Shown: positions 35,194-43,664 of the stretch, in pieces
How the letters are laid out: each line of letters begins with the position of its first letter
Position numbering within the stretch: the first letter of the stretch is position 1
NCBI GenBank assembly: GCA_050331695.1
Contig: JBHJGP010000009.1
Coordinates: 1-64,000, forward strand
Direction of reading: 5' to 3'
DNA: 64,000 nt
Origin: JBHJGP01 sp050331695
GTDB lineage: Bacteria; Pseudomonadota; Alphaproteobacteria; Geminicoccales; Geminicoccaceae
The notes under the pieces: generated by a model
What the model was told of the DNA's origin: nothing
The model's input: only the letters and a program-made list of their open reading frames with translations
Database searches by the model: none
Made by a program: the position numbers and the translations under genes

Positions 35194-35714
35194 CTTTCGG
35201 GCGGCCTCAGGCTTCTGAGCGTGCGAAGCGCGGCCTGGTCCGGCTCCAGACCCAACAGGATCTGGATGGTCGGCGTGCCCTCGGCGCCGGTTCGGCTGAT
35301 GCGATGGACCAGCTGCTCCCGCGAGCCGGCGCCGGGCCCCACCGGCACCGACGAGGTGAAGGTGGACTTGTCGAGAACCCCGCCCTCGGCATCGACGGCC
35401 GCCGCGAAATAGGTCACCTCGACGGTGTCGCCGACCTGGCCGCTGCCGGGTTCGATGGTGACCAGTAGATCGGTCGTGACAACGACTTCACTTCGCTCCT
35501 CGGCGCACACCGCCCGAACCGGTTCAAGACGAACCCGATGGCTGTAGGTTTGGCTTTCACCGCCACTGGCTCCGTAGTTGAGCGTATCAACGCCGTAGAT
35601 CGCCGCCACCCGCGGGCAGGTCAGAGGCTCTAGGTTCATATCGGCCGCGCATCCCGCCGCCAGGACCACCGAACCCATGATCAGACAAGAACGAAGCCAC
35701 ACCGCCGGAGCCAT
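35190..35714 (-). CDS. Putative lipoprotein, function unknown
   Basis: A 174-residue protein with an N-terminal hydrophobic segment ending in a lipobox (VLAAGC, Cys22), so it is probably anchored in the outer membrane. Three further cysteines occur (in AADMNLEPLTC, VRAVCAEE and the lipobox region). No recognised catalytic motif. It converges on ade. Confidence 0.78.
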   Translation of the reverse strand: MAPAVWLRSCLIMGSVVLAAGCAADMNLEPLTCPRVAAIYGVDTLNYGASGGESQTYSHRVRLEPVRAVCAEERSEVVVTTDLLVTIEPGSGQVGDTVEVTYFAAAVDAEGGVLDKSTFTSSVPVGPGAGSREQLVHRISRTGAEGTPTIQILLGLEPDQAALRTLRSLRPPES

Positions 35715-35716
35715 CC

Positions 35717-35956
35717 CTACAGACTGTTATGCGTGCCGTCGCAAAACGGCTCGCCCGCCGTTGCCTTACAGCCACAGAAGAAAACTTTTCCATTATCATC
35801 GGCCGTGTACTTGACCGGCTCCAGCCCGGTGCCCTGGTGCGACCCATCGCAGAAGGGCTGGCTGCTGCTGCGGCCGCAGGCGCACCAGAAGTAAGTCTTT
35901 CCTTCCAACACCTTGACAACGTAGGGGCCCTTTTGGGCGATGACGGGCTCGGTCAT
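35717..35956 (-). CDS. Double CDGSH iron-sulfur protein
   Basis: Starting at ATG 35956 the 79-residue protein contains two complete CDGSH motifs: C25-x-C27...C36-DGS-H40 and C61-x-C63...C72-DGT-H76. Each would hold a 2Fe-2S cluster with three cysteines and one histidine, as in bacterial mitoNEET homologues. The role is probably redox or cluster transfer. The gene starts 2 bases after the lipoprotein start and is divergent from ppx. Confidence 0.93.
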   Translation of the reverse strand: MTEPVIAQKGPYVVKVLEGKTYFWCACGRSSSQPFCDGSHQGTGLEPVKYTADDNGKVFFCGCKATAGEPFCDGTHNSL

Positions 35957-36079
35957 GAAGCGGTCAATCCAGTACGGCTCTAAGGACGCTTCCCGGGCTA
36001 TCGCATCTGGCTGGCCCGGTGACAAGGCGCGGCAGAAAAGCCTTTGCGCACATCGCCTAAACTCCATAACTTCAAACCC

Positions 36080-37108
36080 ATGTACGGGCGCATCGAAACA
36101 GAAGGTCAAAAACTGCCACGACATCGGCCCGTCGCCGATTGTATCGCTGCGCTTGATCTGGGAACCAACAATTGTCGTCTCCTAGTTGCCCAAGAAATCG
36201 CCGGCGAATTGCGCATCGTCGATCGTTTCTCGCGCATCGTTCGCCTGGGCGAAGGCGTCGGGCACGCCGGTGAACTGACCGAAACGGCGATCCGCCGAAC
36301 CATGCAGGCGCTCCGGGTCTGCGCCCATATCATGGCTCGCCATCGCGTCCGATTGGCACGTTGTGTGGCGACCGAGGCCTGCCGCAGTGCGCGCAACAGT
36401 GACCGGTTCATCGAGCGGGTTCGAAGCGCCATCGGCATCGATCTCGAGGTGCTCGATCACGAGGATGAGGCGGCCCTAGCCCTTCTGGGATGCCTGCCGC
36501 TTATCGCCGAACCGACGCGACAGATCATGCTCGTCGACATTGGCGGCGGCAGCACGGAAGTGGTGTTGGCGGACCTGAGCGGCACCAAGCCGGAAATCTT
36601 ATCTCTTTCCGTGCCCCGGGGCGTGGTCGAGCTGTCCGAGCGCATGGGCGCCGATCCAAGCGAGGATCGCTACCAGGCGATGGTCGAAAGCACTGCTGCC
36701 GCTCTCGCGTCCCATCCCGATTTCGAGCGAATGGTCCAGCGCTATCGGGGCGACGATAAGCTGACGGTCATCGGCTGTTCCGGTACCGTGACGACACTGG
36801 CGGCCATGCATTTGGGGCTCCGGCGTTACGACCGGCGCCAGGTCGATGGTGTCTGGCTGGACGAGGACCAGATGCGCCGTGCAAGCGCCATGATCCGCTC
36901 GATGGGTCACGAGGCCCGCCGTGCTCATCCTTGCATCGGCCGAGACCGCGCGGATTTGGTCGTCGCCGGCTGCGCCATTTTCGAGGGCGTTCAGCGGCAC
37001 TGGCCCGCCAAACGCCTTCGGGTCGCCGACCGGGGTATCCGCGAGGGGATCTTGGCGGAGCTGACGGGCCACAGCCTCGAGCGCGAATTGCGGCGGCGCC
37101 ATCACTAA
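36080..37108 (+). CDS. ppx: Ppx/GppA phosphatase family protein (exopolyphosphatase)
   Basis: A 342-residue ASKHA-fold enzyme with ALDLGTNNCRLLVA, the glutamate-containing EDEAALALLG, VDIGGGSTEVV and IGCSGTVTTLAAM. It cleaves polyphosphate or the pentaphosphate alarmone. It is shorter than E. coli Ppx (about 510 residues) because the C-terminal HD-like domain is absent, as is usual in alphaproteobacterial short forms. ATG 36080 was chosen; a TTG at 36044 would extend it. Confidence 0.9.
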   Translation: MYGRIETEGQKLPRHRPVADCIAALDLGTNNCRLLVAQEIAGELRIVDRFSRIVRLGEGVGHAGELTETAIRRTMQALRVCAHIMARHRVRLARCVATEACRSARNSDRFIERVRSAIGIDLEVLDHEDEAALALLGCLPLIAEPTRQIMLVDIGGGSTEVVLADLSGTKPEILSLSVPRGVVELSERMGADPSEDRYQAMVESTAAALASHPDFERMVQRYRGDDKLTVIGCSGTVTTLAAMHLGLRRYDRRQVDGVWLDEDQMRRASAMIRSMGHEARRAHPCIGRDRADLVVAGCAIFEGVQRHWPAKRLRVADRGIREGILAELTGHSLERELRRRHH

Positions 37109-37195
37109 GGGCTGACACCGGTCCCTCGACGGCTTGGTCGGGCCATCAGCGCGGCGCTACTTGAGCTCGACGCGCGCAATCGGAGGTTTCCCAAT

Positions 37196-37870
37196 TTGCC
37201 CCGCACGGCAGGAGGCGGTGGCCAGCGGCCCAAGAAAAACCGGGTGCGTTCAGCCCGGGGCCGGCCGCTTCAATCCACCCGCTGGCTCGAGCGCCAGCTA
37301 AACGACCCTTACGTCCACCGGGCAAGGGCCGAGGGCTTCCGCGCCCGATCCGCCTACAAGCTCTTGGAAATCGACCGCAAACACCAGCTCTTGAAACGTG
37401 GCGCCCTGGTCCTCGATCTTGGCGCCGCGCCCGGCAGCTGGACCCAGGTGGCCTCCCGCAAAGGCTGCCGGATCGTCGCCGTCGACCTCGTACCCGTCGA
37501 TCCGGTCGAGCGGGCCCATCTGATCCAGGGGGACGTACGCGAAAGCGATACTCAACAATCGATCACCCGGGTCTTGGGCGGACGGGCAAGCCTCATCTTG
37601 AGCGACATGGCGCCCGCAGCCACCGGCCAGAAGCTGGTCGACCGGCTGAAAAGCGAAGAGCTTTCTCTCCTGGTTTTCGATCTCTGTGAGACGTGGCTCG
37701 AGCCAGGGGGGCGGGCGCTGGTCAAGCTGGTCAAGGGGGCAGAGAGCGCGGTTCGCACCCGGGCGTTGGAGAGTTTTAAGACGACCGCCTTCATCCGGCC
37801 GCCGGCGACCCGTAGCGATTCCTCCGAGACCTTTCTCCTCGCCAGCGGCTTCAGAGGGCCCAATCTGTAG
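37196..37870 (+). CDS. rlmE: 23S rRNA (uridine-2552 2'-O) methyltransferase RlmE/FtsJ
   Basis: A 224-residue protein with RARSAYKLLEIDRKH, VLDLGAAPGSWTQVA, LSDMAPAATG and ALVKLVKG, the K-D-K-E framework of FtsJ-type methyltransferases. TTG 37196 is the start, supported by GGAGG nine bases upstream. Ppx followed by rlmE is a common alphaproteobacterial pair. Confidence 0.95.
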   Translation: MPRTAGGGGQRPKKNRVRSARGRPLQSTRWLERQLNDPYVHRARAEGFRARSAYKLLEIDRKHQLLKRGALVLDLGAAPGSWTQVASRKGCRIVAVDLVPVDPVERAHLIQGDVRESDTQQSITRVLGGRASLILSDMAPAATGQKLVDRLKSEELSLLVFDLCETWLEPGGRALVKLVKGAESAVRTRALESFKTTAFIRPPATRSDSSETFLLASGFRGPNL

Positions 37871-37972
37871 TCCGCACCTATGTCATACTCCAAGACGCGG
37901 CCGTTAACCTCTTGCCAATCACCTCTGCCCTAGCATCGCTCGCGATCGAACGCAGTTCCGTGAGTGAAGGCC

Positions 37973-38323
37973 ATGACCCGATCTGTTCACCCCAACGGCC
38001 TGAGGGCCGACTTCAGCCTCGCCGAGGCTGACGATCTCGGCGCGCCGATCGGCGATCCGTTCGCATCGCCGGACGGCGCCATCGACGTGCTCGATTTCGA
38101 CGCCTTCGACGATGGCGATGCCGACCTGACATTGATCGACGGCGTCGACCGCGCTCAAGAGGAAGACGACGAAACCGTGGACGCCGGCGATCTGTTCGAG
38201 GCTGAAACGCTTCTCGACGACTGGGAGGGCCCGGAGGAAGACGACGAGTTCGAGAGCTATGCCGGCTTCGACGGCAACGATCTCGACCTGGACCAGCTGG
38301 TCGGTTTCGACGACGCTTTCTGA
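37973..38323 (+). CDS. Very acidic small protein of unknown function
   Basis: About 116 residues, with about a third aspartate or glutamate, few basic residues and a repeated pattern of DF/FD and LF/DL (for example VLDFDAFDDGDADLTLIDG). Such composition suggests an intrinsically disordered or calcium/cation-binding protein, or a nucleic-acid mimic. ATG 37973 or GTG 37964 may be the start. I recognise no family, and the gene stands alone downstream of rlmE. Confidence 0.6.
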   Translation: MTRSVHPNGLRADFSLAEADDLGAPIGDPFASPDGAIDVLDFDAFDDGDADLTLIDGVDRAQEEDDETVDAGDLFEAETLLDDWEGPEEDDEFESYAGFDGNDLDLDQLVGFDDAF

Positions 38324-38818
38324 GCCTTTGGTCTCGTGAAGGGGCTTCCGGTCGGCGATGGCCGGCCCCCAGACGGCGAAGCCTTACAATCACGCGGTCT
38401 GACGGTAAGAAATGGCCGGGCGTTACGCGGCCCTTCCCTGTGCTCAAGATCCTCGTTCACTCGGAACAAAGCTAAATTGGGACGCACTCGGTCAACCCAT
38501 AAGCGTTGAACTCTTTTGATCACCAACGCGCTTCTCGGAACCCGCCCCGCCCGGCGGCGTTATCTTCCTCTGATACAGAAAATCCTGGTCCAACTGATCG
38601 TGCCGTTAATGAGTTGGCACGCTCGGCGCGCCTTTGGGTCCTTCGTTCGTCAGCAATTCGGATGCCGGTCTGCCTTACGGTTATCAGACGGCGGTTCGTT
38701 TTCGTGTGAGATCGAAAGGCGATGGACCTGCGGCCGTTTCGGGCATTTCCAGATTGGTTAAGGCCGGGCCCATCCCTCATCCGACCGTCGAGAAATCTCC
38801 AACCCGAGGAGTGAGCTG
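38324..38818. other. Intergenic region, about 495 bases
   Basis: No convincing gene. A GC-rich imperfect hairpin at 38341-38370 (GGGG and CCCC ends with inner CCGG pairs) could end transcription of the acidic-protein gene, but it lacks a T tract. Short open frames here have no ribosome binding site or recognisable product. Confidence 0.5.
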
Positions 38819-39271
38819 ATGTCCCACCTCCGTTTCAAAAAACTGGCTTTCGTCGCCACCTCGTTTCTCCTGATCTCCCTGATCTTGCCAACTCAGCCCA
38901 AGGCCGCGGAAACGGCAGAGGAGGAATGGCAATTGAGCCAGGACGTGCAGGAGTCGTGGCAGGCATTCAAAAGCTTCAGCTACGAGCAGAAAGAAAAGGC
39001 GCTCGCCGCGGGCGAGGATTTGCTCGCCAGCCTGGACCGTCAGTTGGAGACCATGGAGCAGCGACTGGCGGAGGCGTCCGACAACGCGGCAGCGAGTTGG
39101 TCAGAACGTAAGGATGACCTGCAAGCGCTGCGCGATCGTCTGGCGACCAATCTCGAAGCCTTGGAGCAATCCAGTGCCGATGCTTATGAGACGGTCAAAA
39201 CCGAGGTAGGCGAAGCCTATGAGGCGACCACGACGGCGATGGCCGATGCCTGGAATGAGCTGACCAACTGA
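38819..39271 (+). CDS. Secreted coiled-coil stress-type protein
   Basis: A 150-residue protein with a GAGGAG ribosome binding site and a signal peptide (FVATSFLLISLILPTQPKAA). The mature part is almost entirely helical with heptad-like repeats (LDRQLETMEQRLAEA, DDLQALRDRLATNLEALEQ), ending in ATTTAMADAWNEL. This resembles Sll1863-type stress proteins by composition; the similarity is general and the function is unknown. Confidence 0.75.
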   Translation: MSHLRFKKLAFVATSFLLISLILPTQPKAAETAEEEWQLSQDVQESWQAFKSFSYEQKEKALAAGEDLLASLDRQLETMEQRLAEASDNAAASWSERKDDLQALRDRLATNLEALEQSSADAYETVKTEVGEAYEATTTAMADAWNELTN

Positions 39272-39469
39272 CGGAGCTGACGCTTGGGTGCGGGATTGGG
39301 TAGGCTCGATTCCCGCCGGTCCGGGGCCAACGGGCTCACAGAGGTTTCCTGATCGCGGGAGGGCGCGGCAAAAGCGTCTTCCGCTGTGCTTTGCGGTCGA
39401 ACCAGGTTTGATCCGCGGAAGAACGGATTGCTGCCATCCGGCCGATCGACGAAAAACAACCGTAGGTAG

Positions 39470-41053
39470 TTGAACCCACGGGAAAGCGTCATTGTGATCG
39501 GCTCCCTGCAATCGACGACACTTATCGCGCCCCCTGAATCGCGGGCGGGTGTCGGCCCTACAGGCGCTACCTTCATCCTGTTCGTCGTCCTCGCGGGTGT
39601 CGCCTGCATCACCCATGAGCCCTGGCGCGACGAAGCTCAGGCGTGGCTGATCGCCCGGGATGTGGGCTTGTGGCAACTGGTTTCGCATCAGACCCGCTAC
39701 GAGGGTTCGCCCGCTCTCTGGCACCTCCTCAACATGCCTCTCGTCTGGGCGGAGATGCCTTTTTGGAGCCAGCGGCTTCTAAATTTCCTATTCGCTGCCG
39801 GCGCCGCGGCGCTGCTCCTCTGGCGGGCTCCCTTGCCGTTCTGGATGCGGGCGGGCGCCGCCTTATCCTACTTCTTGCTCTATGAGTACGCCGTCATCGC
39901 CCGAAACTACGCGCTCGGCATGTTTTTGCTGTTCGCGGCCCTGGCCTTTTACGAGAAACGGCTCGAGCGGCCGCTGATTTACGGCCTCTTGTTGGGGCTG
40001 CTCGCCCAGGCGAGCGTCTTTGGTCTGTTGTTCGCCTTCGGGCTAGGCCTGAGCTTCTTGACCGAGACCACTCAACGAAAAAACCTCCGGCCTGCCGCGC
40101 TCGCGCTCTCGGTCGCCTTGATCGGCGGTATAGCCGCGTTTCTCCAGATCCTGCCGGCCGAGGACGTCGTGTCGACCGGTGCGACGGGTGGCGACGATGT
40201 ACCCGATCTTATGCTCGCCAACATTGTCCACGCGTTCGGTGACGCGCTCGCACCAGGCATCGCCGACACCATCCGGGGGATCGACGACCGCCTTCCCCGC
40301 CTGGCGGCGCTGGTTGTGCTCTGCCTCGTCGCCGGCACCGCCTGGGCGCTCTTCAGCTTGCGGATCGTCGTTTCTCTTCGCGCATTCGTCCTGTTCGCCG
40401 CGGTTCTCGGCGGGATCGTTTATCTGGTCGCTGTCGTCAGGACAGGAACGCCGCGCGTCCATGGCCATTTACTGCTGGCGTTGATCGCATCGCTGTGGAT
40501 CTCCCGTCAGTTGGGGGAAGACGGGCGGGCGATACGGATCGGTCCGATCAATCTCGGTGGAAGCTGGCTCGCCCGCGGCTCCGCCGCCTTCCTGGCGGTG
40601 AGCCTCGCCATCTCCATCGCACTCGCCGCCCTCTCGGTCGGGCGGGAGATCATTCATCCGTTTTCCGGATCCAGCGACATGGCCCGCCATCTTGGCGAAA
40701 GTGGCCACGGGTCGAGGCCGATCATCGGCTACCGGGCCTCGCAAACAGCCACGGTGCTCCCTCACCTGGGCGACAAGACCCTATGGCTGCCCGAATATGA
40801 GAGGTTCGGTTCCTACGTCACCTGGAGCACGGCCTGGCAGACCCGATCCCGCGGCCTGTCCGCCGGCGAGGTCGCATCGATCGCGGAACCCCATCTCGAT
40901 CTGAGCGAAACCCTCTTTCTTCTGAGCGCCCCGACAAACGACCCGCGGTTCGAGCTGCTCCATCACGCACCCTCGGTCATGAAGGACGAATCGCTCTATC
41001 TCTACGGCTTCACCGCCCACACGGGCGATCCGTCTCCGGACGACCGTGGATGA
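39470..41053 (+). CDS. GT39-like membrane glycosyltransferase
   Basis: A 527-residue polytopic protein. The first periplasmic loop has HEPWRDEAQAWLIARD, the acidic motif expected of the GT-C/PMT_2 fold (ArnT, protein mannosyltransferases), followed by LWHLLNMPL and about ten more hydrophobic segments, then a soluble C-terminal tail. It would transfer a sugar from a lipid-phosphate donor. The start is uncertain: TTG 39470 or GTG 39494. No sugar pathway genes adjoin it. Confidence 0.8.
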   Translation: MNPRESVIVIGSLQSTTLIAPPESRAGVGPTGATFILFVVLAGVACITHEPWRDEAQAWLIARDVGLWQLVSHQTRYEGSPALWHLLNMPLVWAEMPFWSQRLLNFLFAAGAAALLLWRAPLPFWMRAGAALSYFLLYEYAVIARNYALGMFLLFAALAFYEKRLERPLIYGLLLGLLAQASVFGLLFAFGLGLSFLTETTQRKNLRPAALALSVALIGGIAAFLQILPAEDVVSTGATGGDDVPDLMLANIVHAFGDALAPGIADTIRGIDDRLPRLAALVVLCLVAGTAWALFSLRIVVSLRAFVLFAAVLGGIVYLVAVVRTGTPRVHGHLLLALIASLWISRQLGEDGRAIRIGPINLGGSWLARGSAAFLAVSLAISIALAALSVGREIIHPFSGSSDMARHLGESGHGSRPIIGYRASQTATVLPHLGDKTLWLPEYERFGSYVTWSTAWQTRSRGLSAGEVASIAEPHLDLSETLFLLSAPTNDPRFELLHHAPSVMKDESLYLYGFTAHTGDPSPDDRG

Positions 41054-41356
41054 AAGATCCCAAATCACTTTAGTCGAGCCGGCAGGTCTGTGGGGGTGCA
41101 GCAATCGGCAGGTGTTGAGCTCCGCTTGTCTGGCGAGCGCCCCCGCCATCAGCGCCTCGACCAGCGCGCCGCTGATGAAAATCGCCCCCATCAGCACGGG
41201 AACAGGGGAGTTTTGGCGCTCGTTAGGGCTGAACCAGCGCTTGGCCCGCCGGGAGGGCTTGTTCGTTCGGACGATCGGCAATACCGATGACCTGACGGCC
41301 TGGCGCCGGGCTCATGCCCTGGCTTTCCCGGCCGCCAAAACCAACGGACGGAAAAA
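41054..41356. other. Intergenic region between convergent genes
   Basis: About 300 bases separate the glycosyltransferase from the convergent response regulator. A minus-strand open frame covering 41044-41281 has one hydrophobic segment (VPVLMGAIFISGALVEALMA), but it has no good start or ribosome binding site and runs on into the antisense of the glycosyltransferase, so I do not call a gene. Confidence 0.5.
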
Positions 41357-42268
41357 TCAGGCGGCGAAGGAGCCGAATTCGTGGCGGCGACCGCCGGCGA
41401 GGCTCGCCTGCTGGACGGCGCGCTCCGCCGCCTCGAGCATGGCCGGCAGATCGCCGTGGCTAGGGAGAATGTGGACGATACCGATGCTGGCCCGGACCTG
41501 GATCGGTTGGCCTTCGATTTCGAACGGGGCCTCGAAGCGGGTCAGCAGTTTGTTGGCGACCAGTTCCGCGTCGTCCGGAAGGGTCATCCCCTCCACCAGA
41601 ACGGCAAAACTTCGCGAGCGATGGCGGCAGAGCGTGTCGCCCCGCCGCAGATGGCGGTTCAGCCGCCGGGCCACGGCGCGGACCACCTGATCGGCGAAAT
41701 CGCCGCCATGCTCCTCGATCAGCTCGACGATATTGTCCAGCTCAATGGCCATGAGCGCCAGCGCCATGCCGGTCCGCTGGGCCCGGACCACGGCGCGCGC
41801 GAAATGCTCCTCGAGCAGCATGAGGTTGCCGAGCCCGGTCAGTTCGTCATGGCGCGCCCAGCGGATGCGATGCAGCTCCAGACGCTTTCTTTCAACCGCG
41901 ATGTGGACCGAGCGCTCGACCAGGGGCGCATCGAAGTCCGACTTGAAGATGAAGTCCTGGGCGCCCTCACGGATCGCTTCGCGGGCAAGACCGAGGTCGG
42001 CGGCACCGAGGCCGCTCATGACGATGATCGGCAGATCGGCCTGGTTTTCCTGCAGGCGGTGGACCGTGGCGAGACCCCGGCTGTCCGGCAGATTCAAATC
42101 CAAGAGCGCGACGTCGAAGCGTTGTTGGCCGAGCAAGATGATGGCGTCGCCGAGCGTCTCCGCATGGCTCACGATCAACCGGCGGCCATCGGCGAACATC
42201 CTGAGTAGGAAATGTGCGTCGGCCGGATTATCCTCGACCAACAAGGTCCGGATCGGTTGATGCGACAT
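41357..42268 (-). CDS. Response regulator with degenerate GGDEF domain
   Basis: From ATG 42268 the protein has 303 residues: a receiver domain (E12-D13, phospho-acceptor D57 in LLDLNLPDS) and a C-terminal GGDEF-type domain (HDELTGLGNLMLLEEHF). The active-site loop that should read GGDEF is HRSRSF (RHRSRSFAVLVEG), so diguanylate cyclase activity is not expected; it may act as a c-di-GMP or protein-interaction module. No histidine kinase gene adjoins it. Its ribosome binding site is paired in a leader hairpin. Confidence 0.9.
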   Translation of the reverse strand: MSHQPIRTLLVEDNPADAHFLLRMFADGRRLIVSHAETLGDAIILLGQQRFDVALLDLNLPDSRGLATVHRLQENQADLPIIVMSGLGAADLGLAREAIREGAQDFIFKSDFDAPLVERSVHIAVERKRLELHRIRWARHDELTGLGNLMLLEEHFARAVVRAQRTGMALALMAIELDNIVELIEEHGGDFADQVVRAVARRLNRHLRRGDTLCRHRSRSFAVLVEGMTLPDDAELVANKLLTRFEAPFEIEGQPIQVRASIGIVHILPSHGDLPAMLEAAERAVQQASLAGGRRHEFGSFAA

Positions 42269-42273
42269 CAGAT

Positions 42274-42300
42274 ATCCTCGCCAGAAACAGGTGCGAGGAT
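42274..42300 (-). promoter_or_regulatory. Leader hairpin that covers the Shine-Dalgarno of the response regulator
   Basis: On the transcript ATCCTCGC (from 42300) pairs perfectly with GCGAGGAT (ending 42274) across an 11-base loop. The second arm contains the GAGG ribosome binding site, seven bases before the ATG at 42268. Folding would hide the site, as in an RNA thermometer or protein- or RNA-controlled switch. Confidence 0.55.
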
Positions 42301-42430
42301 CTTCGCAGCGAAGGGTTTGCAAATGCTTAAGCTTTGAAGTGCTCTGGGCGCGACCGGCCGATCTTCATGCCATGATATGGCGAATCGAGAGAATTTTCGA
42401 AGAAATTCAGATGTTTGTAAGCAGACGAGG

Positions 42431-42454
42431 GGCCGTCAACAAAGGTCGACGGCC
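42431..42454 (-). terminator. Hairpin downstream of the phasin gene
   Basis: GGCCGTC and GACGGCC form a 7-base-pair stem with a 10-base loop, 30 bases after the phasin stop on the minus strand. There is no T tract, so this is a possible weak terminator or mRNA 3' stabiliser. Confidence 0.4.
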
Positions 42455-42483
42455 GGACAATCAAGCTCTTTGGTGCGCAGGGC

Positions 42484-42909
42484 TCAGGCGGTTTTGGCGA
42501 TCGCCTTCTTGGCTTCGTCGAAACTTTCGAGGGTGCGCTTATTGAGGATGCCGAAGGCTTCCTGATTGGATTTGACCGCCATCTCGGTGATCTCTCTCAT
42601 ATTGTTGAGAGCGGTTTCCACCGATTGCTTGGCGAGGTCTAGGCGCATACTGGCGTTGGCCTTGGGATCGGTCTCTCCGGCGAGATCCTTGGTCGCCTTC
42701 ACGGCCTCGTCCATGGTCGACTGCATGATCTCGAACTCACGCTTGGCGACCGCCTGGGCGGCTTCCATGAGGAGCTGATTGGCCCGGGCCAAGGCTTCCA
42801 GATTTTTCTGCTGCAGGGCCATCAGGCTGCCCATGTCCATGCCGGGTACGGCAAAGGACTCGAACATCTTGTTGAGGTCCCCATTTGACAACGGCTTATC
42901 TGCCGCCAT
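42484..42909 (-). CDS. Phasin family protein
   Basis: A 141-residue helical protein matching the phasin-2 family (ALQQKNLEALARANQLLMEAAQAVAKRE, then amphipathic helices). Phasins coat polyhydroxyalkanoate granules. No PHA synthase is in the window. The 5' leader has two alternative hairpins. Confidence 0.9.
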   Translation of the reverse strand: MAADKPLSNGDLNKMFESFAVPGMDMGSLMALQQKNLEALARANQLLMEAAQAVAKREFEIMQSTMDEAVKATKDLAGETDPKANASMRLDLAKQSVETALNNMREITEMAVKSNQEAFGILNKRTLESFDEAKKAIAKTA

Positions 42910-42935
42910 TGATGTCTCCCACTGTCACGGGTTTC

Positions 42936-42958
42936 TGCTGCACCGCAGCAATGCGGTG
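42936..42958 (-). promoter_or_regulatory. Alternative hairpins in the phasin leader
   Basis: TGCTGC-ACC-GCAGCA (42936-42950) and CACCGCA-GCAA-TGCGGTG (42941-42958) are perfect stems that share bases, so only one can form at a time. They lie 27-49 bases upstream of the phasin start. Function unknown; could be leader structure only. Confidence 0.3.
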
Positions 42959-43017
42959 AGCCCATCTAGGCCTTTGGTCTGAGCGCGTCAAAGAGGATTC
43001 CGGTCTTCACGCTAAAT

Positions 43018-43593
43018 TTACGCGGCGCGCGCCTGACCCAGCATGCCGTCCAGGCGGGCGAGAGCCTTGTCGAGGGCGGCCATGGTCTTCGCCGCGTCCT
43101 CGCTGTCGTCATTAAGCCAAACCCGGACCGCCCGCAGATAGCCGAAGACGATGGCCGCGCCGACGGCTACTCGGCGAGGACCCCGAACCGGGATGTCGGC
43201 CATGTCCATTAGACGGCCGAGCGCCCGATCGAGATTGCAGAGCGTGGCCGTCGCCGCTTTCGGATCCGAGCGCCCTTCCCGGGCAATGGTCAGGAGCGCC
43301 GGGCGGAACGGCTTCATCGCATCCAACCGGCGCATGAGCATCTCGAACAGGCGCTCCCGAACCGACATCTCGTCGAGCTCGTCGCCGTCGATGCCGAGCA
43401 TGGCTCGATCGGCATGGCGGCCCAAGGCCGACAGCACCGCCGCCCGATCGGGAAGATCATCGTATATCTCCTCGACCGGCCTGCCGGTCTTTCGCGCCAA
43501 GCGACGAGCCGAAAAGCCGATCCAACCATCGGTCTCGATCATCGCCATCGCTTCGGTCAACAGCTCCGATGGCGGCTTTTCAGCGCTCACCAT
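43018..43593 (-). CDS. TetR-family transcriptional regulator
   Basis: A 191-residue protein with an N-terminal TetR helix-turn-helix (AMAMIETDGWIGFSARRLARKTGRPVEE in outline, IYDDLPDRAAVL) and a helical ligand-binding C-terminal domain with GYLRAVRVWLNDDSED, which resembles the RpoH-linked/COQ9-like TetR subgroup. The phasin gene is 108 bases downstream on the same strand, so it may control phasin expression; not proven. Confidence 0.82.
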   Translation of the reverse strand: MVSAEKPPSELLTEAMAMIETDGWIGFSARRLARKTGRPVEEIYDDLPDRAAVLSALGRHADRAMLGIDGDELDEMSVRERLFEMLMRRLDAMKPFRPALLTIAREGRSDPKAATATLCNLDRALGRLMDMADIPVRGPRRVAVGAAIVFGYLRAVRVWLNDDSEDAAKTMAALDKALARLDGMLGQARAA

Positions 43594-43664
43594 GGTTCAA
43601 GCCCTCCTCAGCGTTGTCCGGCCATTGTCGACAGGCCAGCTCACAATTTGGAACGGTTGCGGAT

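Noticed and set aside
38341..38370. Strong terminator after the acidic-protein gene
   Set aside because: The hairpin has bulges and no T tract, so it is mentioned only as a weak possibility.
40781..41281. Minus-strand frame of 166 codons with a hydrophobic segment
   Set aside because: Weak TTG start, no ribosome binding site, and the second half is antisense of the glycosyltransferase.
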